In this document: positions 19,139-28,470 of the stretch, in pieces | Position numbering within the stretch: the stretch's first letter is position 1 | Layout of the letters: every line of letters begins with the position of its first letter | Origin: Streptomyces sp. 130 | Lineage (GTDB): Bacteria > Actinomycetota > Actinomycetes > Streptomycetales > Streptomycetaceae | DNA length: 64,000 nucleotides | NCBI RefSeq assembly: GCF_007096885.1 | Contig: NZ_VJNO01000030.1 | Span: 23,358 to 87,357 of the forward strand | Reading direction: 5' to 3' | The notes under the pieces: generated by a model | What the model was told of the DNA's origin: nothing | Database searches by the model: none | What the model saw: the letters and a program-made list of their open reading frames with translations, nothing else | Translations under genes and position numbers: made by a program

Positions 19139-22100
19139 TCAGCGCACCTCGTAGGCCCTGATCATGGTCTGGCTGACCCGGGCGCCCTCCTCGTCCGTGA
19201 GCGTGACCTTCAGGTGGACGAACGTTCCGGCGGGCGCGTCGCCCGGGAGGCGGACCTGCCATCCCTCACGGGTGGACGTGGCACGCGCCTGGTGCCAGCC
19301 GGTGACCGCGTCCACGGTGGCCTCGGTCCCGTACGCGTACTCCAGGCTCACCTTCCGCAGCGTGGCCGGCCGGGGCGAGTCGTCGGTGACGGCGCTCAGG
19401 CCGATCGTGGTCGGCTCCCCCGCCGGGCGGGAGTTGCGCAGGTCGGACGGTACGTCGAGGACCGGGACCAGCAGGTGCTGGGCGCCCTGGCGCGAGGCGT
19501 CGGTGGTGAAGACCCACTCGGTGGCGTAGGCGAGGCCCGTGCGGTCCACGGCGCCGGCCCGGCGCTGCCACTGCTGCCGGAACGTCACTTCGGCCTTCTC
19601 CCGCGGAAGGTCGTAGGTGCCGGAGACCAGGTTCCGCGGCTCGCCGTCGAGCAGCAGTTGGCGGGTGCCGTAGTCGTTCATCGCGAGGGTGGAGTCGTGC
19701 CCGCCCGCGTCGCCGAACGGGGCGATCGTGAAGGCGAGCCGGTTGCTCTCGCGGTTCATCAGCGCCGGGCCGTAGGTGTTCCGGACCGGCCCGTAGGGCG
19801 ACTTGTACCACTGGGACGTCGTGCGGCCCTTGTCCCTCTCGCGCGGCCCGTCGTAGGAGGTGCTGCCGTACGGACTCAGATCGCGGCGCATCAGCGTGGT
19901 CCACGTCAGCCCGTCGCGGCCGGCGGGGGTGAAGTACTCGGTGCGCTGCTGGGGCGCGTGCAGCGGCAGGGTGGTGCCGCCCGCCCAGACGGCGGGGATG
20001 CCCGGCAGGCCGACCTTGACGTCGGACCAGTAGGTGGTGTCGTCGGGGCCCTGTACGTGGTAGCGGGCCTCGTCGGCCGCGAGGTCGCGGTCGCGGACGC
20101 GCCGCGTTCCGGTGGGGATCGAACCGTGGCCGGTGAGGGCGAGGTTGTAGACGTACGGGCTGCGGTCGGTCGCGGTGCCGGACCAGGACAGGCGGACGTC
20201 GCCCTTGTCCAGGGCCGCCTGGACCGCCAGGGAGTCGGCCGCGGTGACGGTGGCCTGCGGGACGCCTTCCGGACCGGTGGTCTGGAACCGGCCCCCGCTG
20301 TCCGGGTTGGCCGCCAGCACGCCCACGGCACCCGCCCGCTCGGCGGCGGCGTCCCAGGTGTAGGGGTTGCCGCCGCCGGTGCCCGCGTCCACGAGGGCGA
20401 TACGGCCCTTGAGGTCGTGGGCGGCGAAGTTCGCGTCGGTGCCCTTGCCGATGTACGTCACCGGCGCCGAGCCCTTGCCGTCGAACTCGGTCCCCTTCTG
20501 CACCGGGAGCGAGTCCAGGACCCGGCCGCCGGTGATCGTGAGCGCGGCGCGCGGCGCGGTCTGCCGGGCCGAGGCGAGGAAGGTCAGCCGGTCGTCACCG
20601 CGCACCGGCTGGGCGTAGACCGCCTTGGCGTACGACGGGACGGTGGTGAGGTAACCGGCCTGGAGGCGGCGCGAGTCGTCCAGGCCCAGGGCGAGGCCGA
20701 TCGCGAAGCCGGCGCTCTGGCTGGGGCGTTCGGTGTCCCAGGCGATGCGCCGTGCGTCGCGGGCGTCGAGGGTGACCTCGGTGTCGCCGGAGACCGTCAG
20801 CTTCTCGCGGTACAGCTGGCTGACCGACTCCACGCTGCCGATGTCGCCGGGTTCGTCGCGGGTCATGACGAGGCCGCTCAGCGCGTACGTGCCGAGGGGC
20901 ACCCGGATCGTGGTGCTGCCGGGCGCGGAGTAGCCGAGGGTGTAGCGCTTCGCCGTGTCGCGGTGGTCGTCGAAGAGCTGGAAGGCGGACGGGGAGGACG
21001 CGGGGTCGCCGTGGCGGTCGAGGCCCTTGACGGTGAGGTCGGCCGACGGGACCTCCATGTGCACGCCGAACGGGACGGTGACGCGGACCCCGTGCGACCC
21101 GGTCGCGACGAGGCGGCCCGTGACCGTGCCGTACGCCCCGGCGGAGAGCCGGGCGCCCGGGTCGACGCGGACCGGCACATCCGCGGTCCCGCGCGCCGGG
21201 ACGGTGACCGTGGTGCGCCCGGGGCGCGCGAAGCCGGAGACGCGGCTGCCGTCGTCGCCCCGGACGTCCTCGACGCGCAGGCTGAGGCGGACGTCCTTGC
21301 CGGTGAGGTTGGTCAGGGTGACCGTCCTGTCGACCGGGTCGAGGCCGCGCTGCGGATACGCGAAGTCGCCCAGGAGCGGCACGGGCGGGGCGGTGACCGG
21401 CTGGGAGACCGCGCGGGCCACGTCCATCGGGCCGGCGCCCTGCTCCAGGACGGGCGCGTCGGTGGACCGGGCCGACGAGGTGAGCAGCGCCTTGAGCCCG
21501 GCCGGGGTCAGCTCTGGGTGCTGCTGGAGGAGCAGCGCGGCGCCGCCCGCGACGTGCGGGGTGGCCATCGAGGTGCCGGACATCTCCTGGTACGCCTGGG
21601 CGCCCCGGCCACCGGAGTTGGCGGCGACGACGCCGACGCCCTGGGAGGCGATGTCCGGCTTGGCGCTCACGCCGTCGACCGAGGGGCCCCGGCTGGAGAA
21701 GGAGGCGGTGGCGTTCTTGCGGTCCACCGCGCCGACGGTGAGGGCGCTGGGCGCGCAGCCGGGCGTGGAGACGGTGCCGTGCAGCGAGGCGTTGCCGGCG
21801 GCTATGACGAACAGGGCCTTGTCGCTGAGGCGTTCCACCGCGTCGACGCCGGGTCCGGCGCAGGCGGTGTCGCCGTCGGAGCCGAGCGACATGGAGACGA
21901 CCCGGGCGCCCTGGTCGACCGCCCATTCCATGCCGTTGACGATGCCGCTGATCGAGCCGGAGCCGTCGTCGTCGAGCACCTTGCCGATGAGCAGGTCCGC
22001 CTCGGGCGCCATGCCCGCGTAGGTGCCGTGGGAGGCGGCCCCGGTGCCGGCGACGGTGGACGCGGTGTGGGTGCCGTGGCCGGTGCGGTCGCTGGTGGCC

Positions 22101-22906
22101 GGGGTGGAGACGAAGGTCTCGCTCGCGGCGACGCGTCCGGCGAGGTCGGGGTGGCCGGCGTCGACCCCGGTGTCGAGGACGGCGACCTTGACGCCGGAGC
22201 CGTCGAGGCCGGCCCGGTGCGCGGTGGCCGCACCGGTGAGGGGCACGGTCGGGGTGCCGAGACCGCTGACGGCGGTGCCCCTGACCTTGGCGTCGAGCCA
22301 GATCCTGCTGACGCCCGCGGCCGTGGCGGCGCGGGCGGCGGTGCGCGTGGTGCTCGGTGCGAGCTTCTGCCAGGCGTCGGCGGCGGATTCCTTGCTGACC
22401 GCCAGTCCGGCGCCGCCGATGGACTCCAGGGTGGCGGTGGTCCGGGTGCCGGGGACGGCGGCGCCGCGCAGGCCCCGGGCGGCGCCGTCGGCGTACTCCA
22501 CGACGACGGGCAGGGTGTCCGTGTGCGCGTCGTCGTAGCCGTCCGCGACGAGCCGGCCGATGTCGAAGAGCGCGGCGTCCACGAGACCGGCGTCCACCAG
22601 GCGCTCGACGCCCTGCGGGAACACGTAGGTCCGCCTGCCGTCCTGCCAGGTCGCGGCGGCGTGGTCGGTGCCCTGTCCGGCGTCGCCGCGCAGTGCGGCC
22701 GAGAGGACCCGGCCGGCGCCGTCCACGCGGGCCTCGACCACGTCACCGGTGATCAGGGTGACGGTGACCGCGCGGCCGGGTTCGGCGGCGAGCGGCCGGG
22801 CGGCGTCCGCCGGGGTGCCGGCCGACGCGGCGGGGGCTGCCGCCGCGAGCAGGGCGGCGGCGGCGAGCCCGGCGGCTGTCCGGCGCCATGGCCTCGTACT
22901 TCTCAT
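19139..22906 (-). CDS. Large secreted S8 serine protease 1
   Basis: A 1255-residue subtilisin-type protease. The signal peptide ends near residue 29 (ASAG) after MRSTRPWRRT and a long Ala/Leu core. The catalytic triad is intact: Asp245 (VAVLDTGVD), His277 (GHGTHTAS) and Ser446 (SGTSMATPHVAG). A pro-region of about 180 residues precedes the domain. Beyond it come a beta-rich region, a PA-like insert (GRIALVDAGTGGGNPYTW, near 820-870) and a C-terminal beta-sandwich. ATG 22906 follows TGGAGA; longer in-frame extension reads into the promoter. It is divergent from the LuxR-type gene. Substrate unknown. Confidence 0.9.
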   Translation of the reverse strand: MRSTRPWRRTAAGLAAAALLAAAAPAASAGTPADAARPLAAEPGRAVTVTLITGDVVEARVDGAGRVLSAALRGDAGQGTDHAAATWQDGRRTYVFPQGVERLVDAGLVDAALFDIGRLVADGYDDAHTDTLPVVVEYADGAARGLRGAAVPGTRTTATLESIGGAGLAVSKESAADAWQKLAPSTTRTAARAATAAGVSRIWLDAKVRGTAVSGLGTPTVPLTGAATAHRAGLDGSGVKVAVLDTGVDAGHPDLAGRVAASETFVSTPATSDRTGHGTHTASTVAGTGAASHGTYAGMAPEADLLIGKVLDDDGSGSISGIVNGMEWAVDQGARVVSMSLGSDGDTACAGPGVDAVERLSDKALFVIAAGNASLHGTVSTPGCAPSALTVGAVDRKNATASFSSRGPSVDGVSAKPDIASQGVGVVAANSGGRGAQAYQEMSGTSMATPHVAGGAALLLQQHPELTPAGLKALLTSSARSTDAPVLEQGAGPMDVARAVSQPVTAPPVPLLGDFAYPQRGLDPVDRTVTLTNLTGKDVRLSLRVEDVRGDDGSRVSGFARPGRTTVTVPARGTADVPVRVDPGARLSAGAYGTVTGRLVATGSHGVRVTVPFGVHMEVPSADLTVKGLDRHGDPASSPSAFQLFDDHRDTAKRYTLGYSAPGSTTIRVPLGTYALSGLVMTRDEPGDIGSVESVSQLYREKLTVSGDTEVTLDARDARRIAWDTERPSQSAGFAIGLALGLDDSRRLQAGYLTTVPSYAKAVYAQPVRGDDRLTFLASARQTAPRAALTITGGRVLDSLPVQKGTEFDGKGSAPVTYIGKGTDANFAAHDLKGRIALVDAGTGGGNPYTWDAAAERAGAVGVLAANPDSGGRFQTTGPEGVPQATVTAADSLAVQAALDKGDVRLSWSGTATDRSPYVYNLALTGHGSIPTGTRRVRDRDLAADEARYHVQGPDDTTYWSDVKVGLPGIPAVWAGGTTLPLHAPQQRTEYFTPAGRDGLTWTTLMRRDLSPYGSTSYDGPRERDKGRTTSQWYKSPYGPVRNTYGPALMNRESNRLAFTIAPFGDAGGHDSTLAMNDYGTRQLLLDGEPRNLVSGTYDLPREKAEVTFRQQWQRRAGAVDRTGLAYATEWVFTTDASRQGAQHLLVPVLDVPSDLRNSRPAGEPTTIGLSAVTDDSPRPATLRKVSLEYAYGTEATVDAVTGWHQARATSTREGWQVRLPGDAPAGTFVHLKVTLTDEEGARVSQTMIRAYEVR

Positions 22907-22969
22907 CGTGCGTCTCCAGGAGGGAAGGTGTCCGGCGGCCTCGGGGGGAGGGACCCGGTGGTCAGCAGA

Positions 22970-22979
22970 TTGGCCAATT
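22970..22979. promoter_or_regulatory. ATTGGCCAAT palindrome in divergent promoter
   Basis: A perfect 10-bp palindrome, AT-richer than its surroundings, lies in the 197-bp gap between protease 1 and the LuxR-type gene. It is a candidate operator; no binding protein can be named. Confidence 0.3.
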
Positions 22980-23103
22980 CCGTTGCCCGATGGGGGGCTT
23001 GGGGCTGGCGAGAGGCTGCCATGGCGCATTCCCGTCAGGCCGGGCGCCGCCGCGGAACGGGGGTCCGTTGCCAGGACGATCCGCAGGTGGCGACACTTGG
23101 GCC

Positions 23104-23961
23104 ATGTCGTCCCACCCGGAAGTGCCCTGGTCCCCGCCTGCCGAGCCGTCCCCCGGCCCGCCCGCCTCCGTGCGCTCCTCCCTGATCCGGCTGCAGGAGG
23201 ACCTGCGCCGGGCCGATGACTCACTGGTGCGGCTGCTGGGGGCGTGGCGGTCCGACGGCCGTGCTGAGCCGGGGCAGTTCGTGGAGTTCTGGGAGGGGCG
23301 CGAGGCCCAGGCCCGCCGCCTGTACGAGCTGGAGTACGGGGCCCGGTCGTCGCTGCAGGGGTTCCAGTCGGGGGCCAACACGGTCGCTCCGGTCCCGTCC
23401 ACGCTGGCGGGCCCGGCCGGCGTGGAGCCGCAGGATGAAGAGGTGGACGAGGAGGAGACGCGGGACGCCGGCGAGGAGCCCGCGCTGCGCAAGGACGGCA
23501 ACCCCCACGCCGCGTACCGCGTCGTCGTGGACCGGGCCTTCCTCACCGAGCCGGAGGCGTTGCGCGCGCTGGACGAACGGCTGGCGGCCGGTCATCAGGT
23601 GCGGGTGGTGGACCAGCCCCTGATCAAGCTCCTCATCGCGGACGAGGAGACCGCCATGGTCCAGCTGGAGGCGGGCCGTTCGGTGATTCTCGGGCCGCCC
23701 CTGGTCCGGCTGGCGGTCGAGCTGTTCGAGTCCGTGTGGCAGCGCTCGCGGCCGTATCTGCGGGAGGACGGCGACCTGGACCCGGCCGACCGGCGGCTGC
23801 TCCAGCTCATGCTGTCCGGGCTGACGGACGCGGCGACGGCCCACCAGCTCGGCACGTCGCCCCGTACGGTCCAGCGCAGGCTGCGCGCCCTGATGGACGC
23901 GGCCTCGGTCTCCTCGCGCGTCCAGCTCGGCTGGTACGCGATGCGCAACAACTGGGTGTGA
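23104..23961 (+). CDS. LuxR-type HTH transcriptional regulator
   Basis: A 285-residue protein. The C-terminus is a LuxR/GerE-type HTH (about 220-280), with LDPADRRLLQLMLSGLTDAATAHQLGTS-type spacing ending in RTVQRRLRALMDAA. The N-terminal half begins with a helical stretch SSLIRLQEDLRRADDSL, has an acidic linker (DEEVDEEETRDAGEE), then a TrmB-like middle domain VVVDRAFLTEPEALRALDERLAAGH. No receiver domain is present. ATG 23104 (MSSHPEVPW) is preferred over an in-frame extension through the promoter. Its place among three secreted proteases suggests it controls them. Confidence 0.85.
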   Translation: MSSHPEVPWSPPAEPSPGPPASVRSSLIRLQEDLRRADDSLVRLLGAWRSDGRAEPGQFVEFWEGREAQARRLYELEYGARSSLQGFQSGANTVAPVPSTLAGPAGVEPQDEEVDEEETRDAGEEPALRKDGNPHAAYRVVVDRAFLTEPEALRALDERLAAGHQVRVVDQPLIKLLIADEETAMVQLEAGRSVILGPPLVRLAVELFESVWQRSRPYLREDGDLDPADRRLLQLMLSGLTDAATAHQLGTSPRTVQRRLRALMDAASVSSRVQLGWYAMRNNWV

Positions 23962-23963
23962 GC

Positions 23964-24004
23964 GGCCCGCCGCCCGGGCGCGTAGGGCACCCGGACGGCG
24001 GACC
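23964..24004. terminator. 18-bp convergent terminator, stronger on the minus strand
   Basis: Arms 23964-23981 and 23987-24004 pair over 18 positions around a 5-nt loop. In plus-strand RNA three pairs are C-A mismatches; in minus-strand RNA the same positions are G-U wobbles. It therefore favours transcripts of protease 2. Confidence 0.65.
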
Positions 24005-24019
24005 GTCGCATCCCGGTCG

Positions 24020-27000
24020 TCACATCCGGGCGGTGTAGTACTCCAGCGTCCGGCCGCGCAGGCGCTTCACCGGGTCGGTGACGCGGTCGGACATGGTGTT
24101 CTGCCGGAGGTAGTTGGTCACCACCCAGGTCAGGTCCTTCCCGTCGACCGTTCCGTCGTGGTTGATGTCGGCGGAGCGCTTCGCGGTGCCCCGGGCGTCG
24201 TACACGGCGGCGGCGTCGCGTACGTCGATGACGTCGTCCCCGTTGACGTCGCCCGCGACCAGGGAGGCCACGGACGAACCGCTCGTCCCGGCGACGGCCC
24301 CGTAGCCGTCCAGGCCGAGGTCGATGTCCTCGGTCCAGGCGAAGTGGCCGGGCACCCGGATCTCCAGGCGGTACGGCTTCTCGGCGGGCTTCAGTCCGGC
24401 GGCGGAGATCCGGGCGGTCGCGTCGGCGGTCATCGGGGTCCGGGTGCCGTCCGGGGCGGTCAGCTCGGCCCGGAAGCCGTCGAGGCTGTAGTCACGCCCG
24501 GTGTCGTAGCCGTAGTCCTTGGTCAGCAGCGCCTCGGCGGCGGGCCGGGCGCCGAAGGTGGACTCCGGGTTGAGCATCCGGACCGCGCCGTAGAACTGGA
24601 TGTTCAGCGGCACCTTGGTGCCGGTGGTGTCCGTGGCGCTGGTGGTGCCCGTGGTGAGCCCCGCCACCGAGGTCCAGTGCTCGCCCGTCACCTCGTACGT
24701 CACCTTGAGCAGCGGCATCGCGTCACCGCTCAGGCCCTCCGGGTCCGAAACGTCGAAGCCGAGGGTGGTGTACGAGGAAGCGCCGGCCGACACGTCCGTG
24801 GTGGTGATCTTCGACGGGCCGTGGGCGGCCAGTTCGGCGGTCGGCTCGACGGAGGTGATCCGCACGTTGCGGTCGTCGTAGCGGATCTGGGAGCTGAAGG
24901 ACTTCCAGTGCTTCAGGTCGTGGGCCGTCAGGGTGTACGTGACGCTGTCTCCGGCCCGCGCCACGGGGGCGCCGGCGGCTCCGACGACGTACGGGACGCC
25001 CTCCCTGATGAGGTTGAGGGAGCGCACGTCACCGATGTTCCCGGCGGCGTCCGCGGGCCACATCTTCACGTAGGCGGTCGGCGGCCCGACGGACAGCGGC
25101 ACCTGGGCGGTCACCTGGCCGTCGGCGTCGGCGTTGACGTGGCCGGTGGGCGCGTTGGGGCTGTACGTCGAGTAGTACAGCGCGTTGTCCTGCTGGCCGA
25201 TGTCGAGCCCGGCCGCGTGGATCGCGTCGGTCTCGCCGTCGCGCAGCCGGCCCGAGAAGGAGAACGACTTGGCGCCGGCGGGGATCTCGACGACCGTGGG
25301 GCGGGAGGGGTCCCAGGCGCCGTACGTGTCCTCGTAGGCCGGGGCGTGCGAGTCGACGTAGATGTCGCGCAGCACCGAGTCGGTGCCGCCGAAACCGTCG
25401 GTGCCCACGATGCGCAGCTTGTAGTGGCCCTCGTCGATCCAGCGGCCCCGCGGGTCGAAGGGGGTGGCCGCGCGCCCGGTCACCGGGTGGTACCAGCCGC
25501 CGACCGTCGCCGGGCCGTACAGGACGCCCTCGGTGAGGCCGGTCGTGTTGATCCCGCCGATGTAGCCGAGGTCCTTGCCCCGGGCGTCGGCGAGGAAGAT
25601 GTCGACGCTCGTCAGCTGCCCGGCCATGCGCAGGTCGAACGTGGCGGCCCCGCCGCCGACGGACCCGGCGTCGGAGAACTGGTTGGTCGAGATGACCGGC
25701 TTCGTCATGTCGACCTCGGCGAAGCCGGACTCGGCGACGCGCAGCCCGAACGGCATCCGCAGCGCGTGAAGTCCCTTGCCCTGTACGGGGGTCAGGGTGA
25801 CGAAGCCCTCGTAGTAGCCGGCCGGCGCGTCGGCCGGGACCCGCAGGGCGACGCTGACGGGCGTGCTGCCGTGGGGCTTGCTGGTGACGTGGTCGTCGGC
25901 GGTCAGGGTGATGCCGGCGGCGCGGGCGTCGCCGGAGGCCCCGTTGCCCCGGGTGAATGCGGCGGCCACCTCGTAACGGGCCTTGCGGCCGGTGTCGTTG
26001 ACCAGGTCCAGCCGCTTCTCGACGCGGGTGGACCGGCCGACCGGGAGCACCCCGAGATCGAGGGCGCCGGTCAGGTGGCCGAGCTCGGAGCGGGTGCCGT
26101 CCAGGGCGGTGTACGGGGTCTTCGCGGACACCTGGAGGGAGGTCTCGGTGTGCACGGCGGCGTACGGGTCGATCGCGCCGGCGCCCGAGTCGAAGACGCT
26201 CGCCTCGCCGGGCATCGGGCGGGCGGTGTTCATGAGGGACACCTTGACGGCCGCCGGGGTGAGCCGGGGGTCGTGCTGGAGGAGCAGCGCGGCGGCGCCC
26301 GCGACGTACGGCGAGGCCATCGAGGTGCCGCTGAGCCGGGCGTACGCGGCGGAGTAGTCGCCGGTCCCCGGGGCGACGGTGTCGGCCGGGACGGACGACA
26401 GGACGCTGACGCCGGGCGCGGTGATCTCGGGCTTGATGGCGCCGGTGCCGTACACCGGGCCGCGCGAGCTGAAGTCCGCGAGGGCGCCGTTACCGAGCAC
26501 GAAGGTGCCGGCCTGCGTGAACGTGACGCGTGCGGTGCCGCCCGCGGTACCGGCGGCCAGTGCGGCGCCCTCGGCGGCGGTGAGCGAGAAGGCCGGGACG
26601 TAGGCGGGGCTCTCGCCGATGTAGTTCGGGATGTGCCCCTCGGCCGCGTTGTCGTTGACGAGGAGGACGGCGACGGCGCCCATGGACGCGGCGCGGCGCA
26701 CCTTCTCGTCCAGGGGGATGCCACCGCGCTTCACCAGGACGGCCTTGCCCTTGACGTCCTTGCCGCTGTAGCCGGCCGCGGTGCCGGTGGCGACGTCGGC
26801 GACGGGGTGGGTCCCGGAGGTGAGGCGGGAGAGCGCGTCGCCGAACGGGCGGGCCAGCAGCCGGCCGGTGGCGGTGGTGGCGCCCGCGCCGATGCGGTAC
26901 TGCGGCAGGGTCATCGGTTCGTCGTGCGCGCCCACGGTGAGCGGCAGCGCGGCGGCGCCCGGGGTGCCGAGGGTGCCCGCGCCCGGGCCGCTGTTGCCGG

Positions 27001-28129
27001 CGGCGATGACGGTGGTGATGCCGGCGAGCACCAGGTTGTCCGCGGCTATCGCCTGCGGGCTCATCGGGTCGTTGACGGACGCGCCGAGCGACATGTTGAC
27101 GACGTCCATGCCGTCGTCGGCCGCCCGGTCCATCGCGGCCATGATGTCGCTGGTGCGCCCGCGCCCGTACGGGCCGAGCACCCGGTAGGCGTACACGGAG
27201 GCGCCGGGGGCCACGCCGTGGGCGGCGCGCTCCTCGGACTCGGCGCCCCGTCCGGCGACGATCCCGGCGACGTGGGTGCCGTGCTCGGTGTAATAGGTCG
27301 AGCCCTGGCTGGTCTCGACCTGCCCGGACGCCTTCCACTCGGCGTACGTCGTCTCCATCGGGTCGGAGTCCTCGTCGATGAAGTCGTAGCCGCCCTTGTA
27401 GGCGCCCTTGAGGTCGGGGTGGCGGTAGTCGATCCCGGTGTCGATGATGCCGACCTTGACGCCCTTGCCGGTGAGGCCCTCGGCGTGCAGCCGGGCCACC
27501 CCGTCGTCGCCTCCCCCGGTGGCGCCGGAGGTACCGCCGCCGTCGGCGGGGGCGGGGCGGTCGAGCGCCTTCACGGTGGTGTCCGGCCAGACGGCGGCGA
27601 CCTCGTCGTTGTCGAGGAGTCCGGCGACGCGGTCGCCGGGGAGCCGGAGGCTGACCCCGTCGAAGCCGTGGGTGTAGGTGCGCCCGGGCTTCGGGGCCGC
27701 CGCCTTCTTCCCCTTGCTCCCGTCCGCGGCGGGCTGCGCGAACATGTCGTCCAGCGCGGTGCGGAAGCGCTGGTGCGCCTTCGTCACGGCGTCCTCGGCC
27801 GCCGCCTCGCTGACCGTGCGGCCCTCGGCGGCGGCGATCAGGCGGGCGGTGCGGGCGGGCGGGGTCTTCAGCTGGACGATGACGTCGACGGGCTTGCTGC
27901 TGCGGAGCGCGGCCTCGTCGGTGAGGTGGAGGCCGCCGATGTCGAGGGAGGCCATGCGGTGCAGGGCCGCCAGCTCCTGGTCGTCCAGGGAGGCGAGCAG
28001 GCCGGCGGCGTCCGACGTGCCGGACGGGGAGGGTGCGGCGAAGGCGGCGGGGGCGGTGGCCGCGAGGGTGGCGAGCACGGTTGCCGCCGCGGCCAGGGCC
28101 AGGTGTCTGCGCCCCGGGGCTTGCGTCAT
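24020..28129 (-). CDS. Large secreted S8 serine protease 2 with cohesin-like and dockerin-like modules
   Basis: A 1369-residue exported subtilisin. The signal peptide is cleaved near 31 (AFAA). An inhibitor-I9-like pro-region (about 80-190) precedes the triad Asp230 (IIDTGIDYRHPDL), His283 (EHGTHVAG) and Ser603 (SGTSMASPYVAG). A PA domain is inserted at about 430-530 (KGKAVLVKRGG...MGAVAVLLVND). Beta-sandwich modules follow. A cohesin-like domain lies near 1046-1186, and two dockerin-type calcium loops (GDVNGDDVIDVRDA at 1293, DINHDGTVDGKDL at about 1321) sit near the end. A 26-residue tail comes last. Calcium binding and self-association are inferred. It is divergent from protease 3. Confidence 0.9.
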   Translation of the reverse strand: MTQAPGRRHLALAAAATVLATLAATAPAAFAAPSPSGTSDAAGLLASLDDQELAALHRMASLDIGGLHLTDEAALRSSKPVDVIVQLKTPPARTARLIAAAEGRTVSEAAAEDAVTKAHQRFRTALDDMFAQPAADGSKGKKAAAPKPGRTYTHGFDGVSLRLPGDRVAGLLDNDEVAAVWPDTTVKALDRPAPADGGGTSGATGGGDDGVARLHAEGLTGKGVKVGIIDTGIDYRHPDLKGAYKGGYDFIDEDSDPMETTYAEWKASGQVETSQGSTYYTEHGTHVAGIVAGRGAESEERAAHGVAPGASVYAYRVLGPYGRGRTSDIMAAMDRAADDGMDVVNMSLGASVNDPMSPQAIAADNLVLAGITTVIAAGNSGPGAGTLGTPGAAALPLTVGAHDEPMTLPQYRIGAGATTATGRLLARPFGDALSRLTSGTHPVADVATGTAAGYSGKDVKGKAVLVKRGGIPLDEKVRRAASMGAVAVLLVNDNAAEGHIPNYIGESPAYVPAFSLTAAEGAALAAGTAGGTARVTFTQAGTFVLGNGALADFSSRGPVYGTGAIKPEITAPGVSVLSSVPADTVAPGTGDYSAAYARLSGTSMASPYVAGAAALLLQHDPRLTPAAVKVSLMNTARPMPGEASVFDSGAGAIDPYAAVHTETSLQVSAKTPYTALDGTRSELGHLTGALDLGVLPVGRSTRVEKRLDLVNDTGRKARYEVAAAFTRGNGASGDARAAGITLTADDHVTSKPHGSTPVSVALRVPADAPAGYYEGFVTLTPVQGKGLHALRMPFGLRVAESGFAEVDMTKPVISTNQFSDAGSVGGGAATFDLRMAGQLTSVDIFLADARGKDLGYIGGINTTGLTEGVLYGPATVGGWYHPVTGRAATPFDPRGRWIDEGHYKLRIVGTDGFGGTDSVLRDIYVDSHAPAYEDTYGAWDPSRPTVVEIPAGAKSFSFSGRLRDGETDAIHAAGLDIGQQDNALYYSTYSPNAPTGHVNADADGQVTAQVPLSVGPPTAYVKMWPADAAGNIGDVRSLNLIREGVPYVVGAAGAPVARAGDSVTYTLTAHDLKHWKSFSSQIRYDDRNVRITSVEPTAELAAHGPSKITTTDVSAGASSYTTLGFDVSDPEGLSGDAMPLLKVTYEVTGEHWTSVAGLTTGTTSATDTTGTKVPLNIQFYGAVRMLNPESTFGARPAAEALLTKDYGYDTGRDYSLDGFRAELTAPDGTRTPMTADATARISAAGLKPAEKPYRLEIRVPGHFAWTEDIDLGLDGYGAVAGTSGSSVASLVAGDVNGDDVIDVRDAAAVYDARGTAKRSADINHDGTVDGKDLTWVVTNYLRQNTMSDRVTDPVKRLRGRTLEYYTARM
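24101..24253 (-). other. Dockerin-like calcium-binding module (codons 1293-1343)
   Basis: Two F-hand loops, DVNGDDVIDVRD and DINHDGTVDGKD, are separated by a short linker and followed by a helix ending LRQ. This is the canonical duplicated dockerin type I layout. Confidence 0.75.
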
Positions 28130-28470
28130 GATTCGTGGGCTCCGCTCTGGGCAGGGACGGACGGGGTCCCCCTCGTCTCATGAGCTGGGGGGACGGGCAT
28201 CGCATGATCGTGGGTGCGTGGGCCTCCGGTTGGAAAGGGCAGCCGGTGGCGAGATCCCGCCTGTCGTCAAGTCGCCATTGCGGCCCGGTGAGTTCGGGAA
28301 CTGGCGACAACACGTCGTGTCATAGACCCGCCACCCCGGTGTGCTGCGGCGCCCCGGCAGGGCTCGGTAGACCCGTGCCACGACCTTCCGCCCGGCGCCC
28401 GGCGCTCCGGCGGGAGATCCCCGACGTGGTCCCGGTCCTGCCGAGGCCCCCGCCATGCGAAAGGGCACTC
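28130..28470. promoter_or_regulatory. 341-bp divergent promoter region of proteases 2 and 3
   Basis: No gene is supported. It contains an inverted pair AGTCGCCA (28270-28277) and TGGCGACA (28302-28309), and the perfect palindrome ACACG-T-CGTGT (28310-28320). The word TGGCGACA also lies just before the LuxR-type gene (23088-23095). Core promoters are not obvious by eye. Confidence 0.4.

Noticed and set aside
18419..23185. 1588-codon open frame opposite protease 1
   Set aside because: Gly/Ala/Val/Asp-rich antisense shadow of a strongly biased coding frame. It has no domains, and the minus strand carries the intact S8 triad and signal peptide.
24158..28183. 1341-codon open frame opposite protease 2
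   Set aside because: Antisense GC-frame artefact with low-complexity composition; the real gene is on the minus strand.
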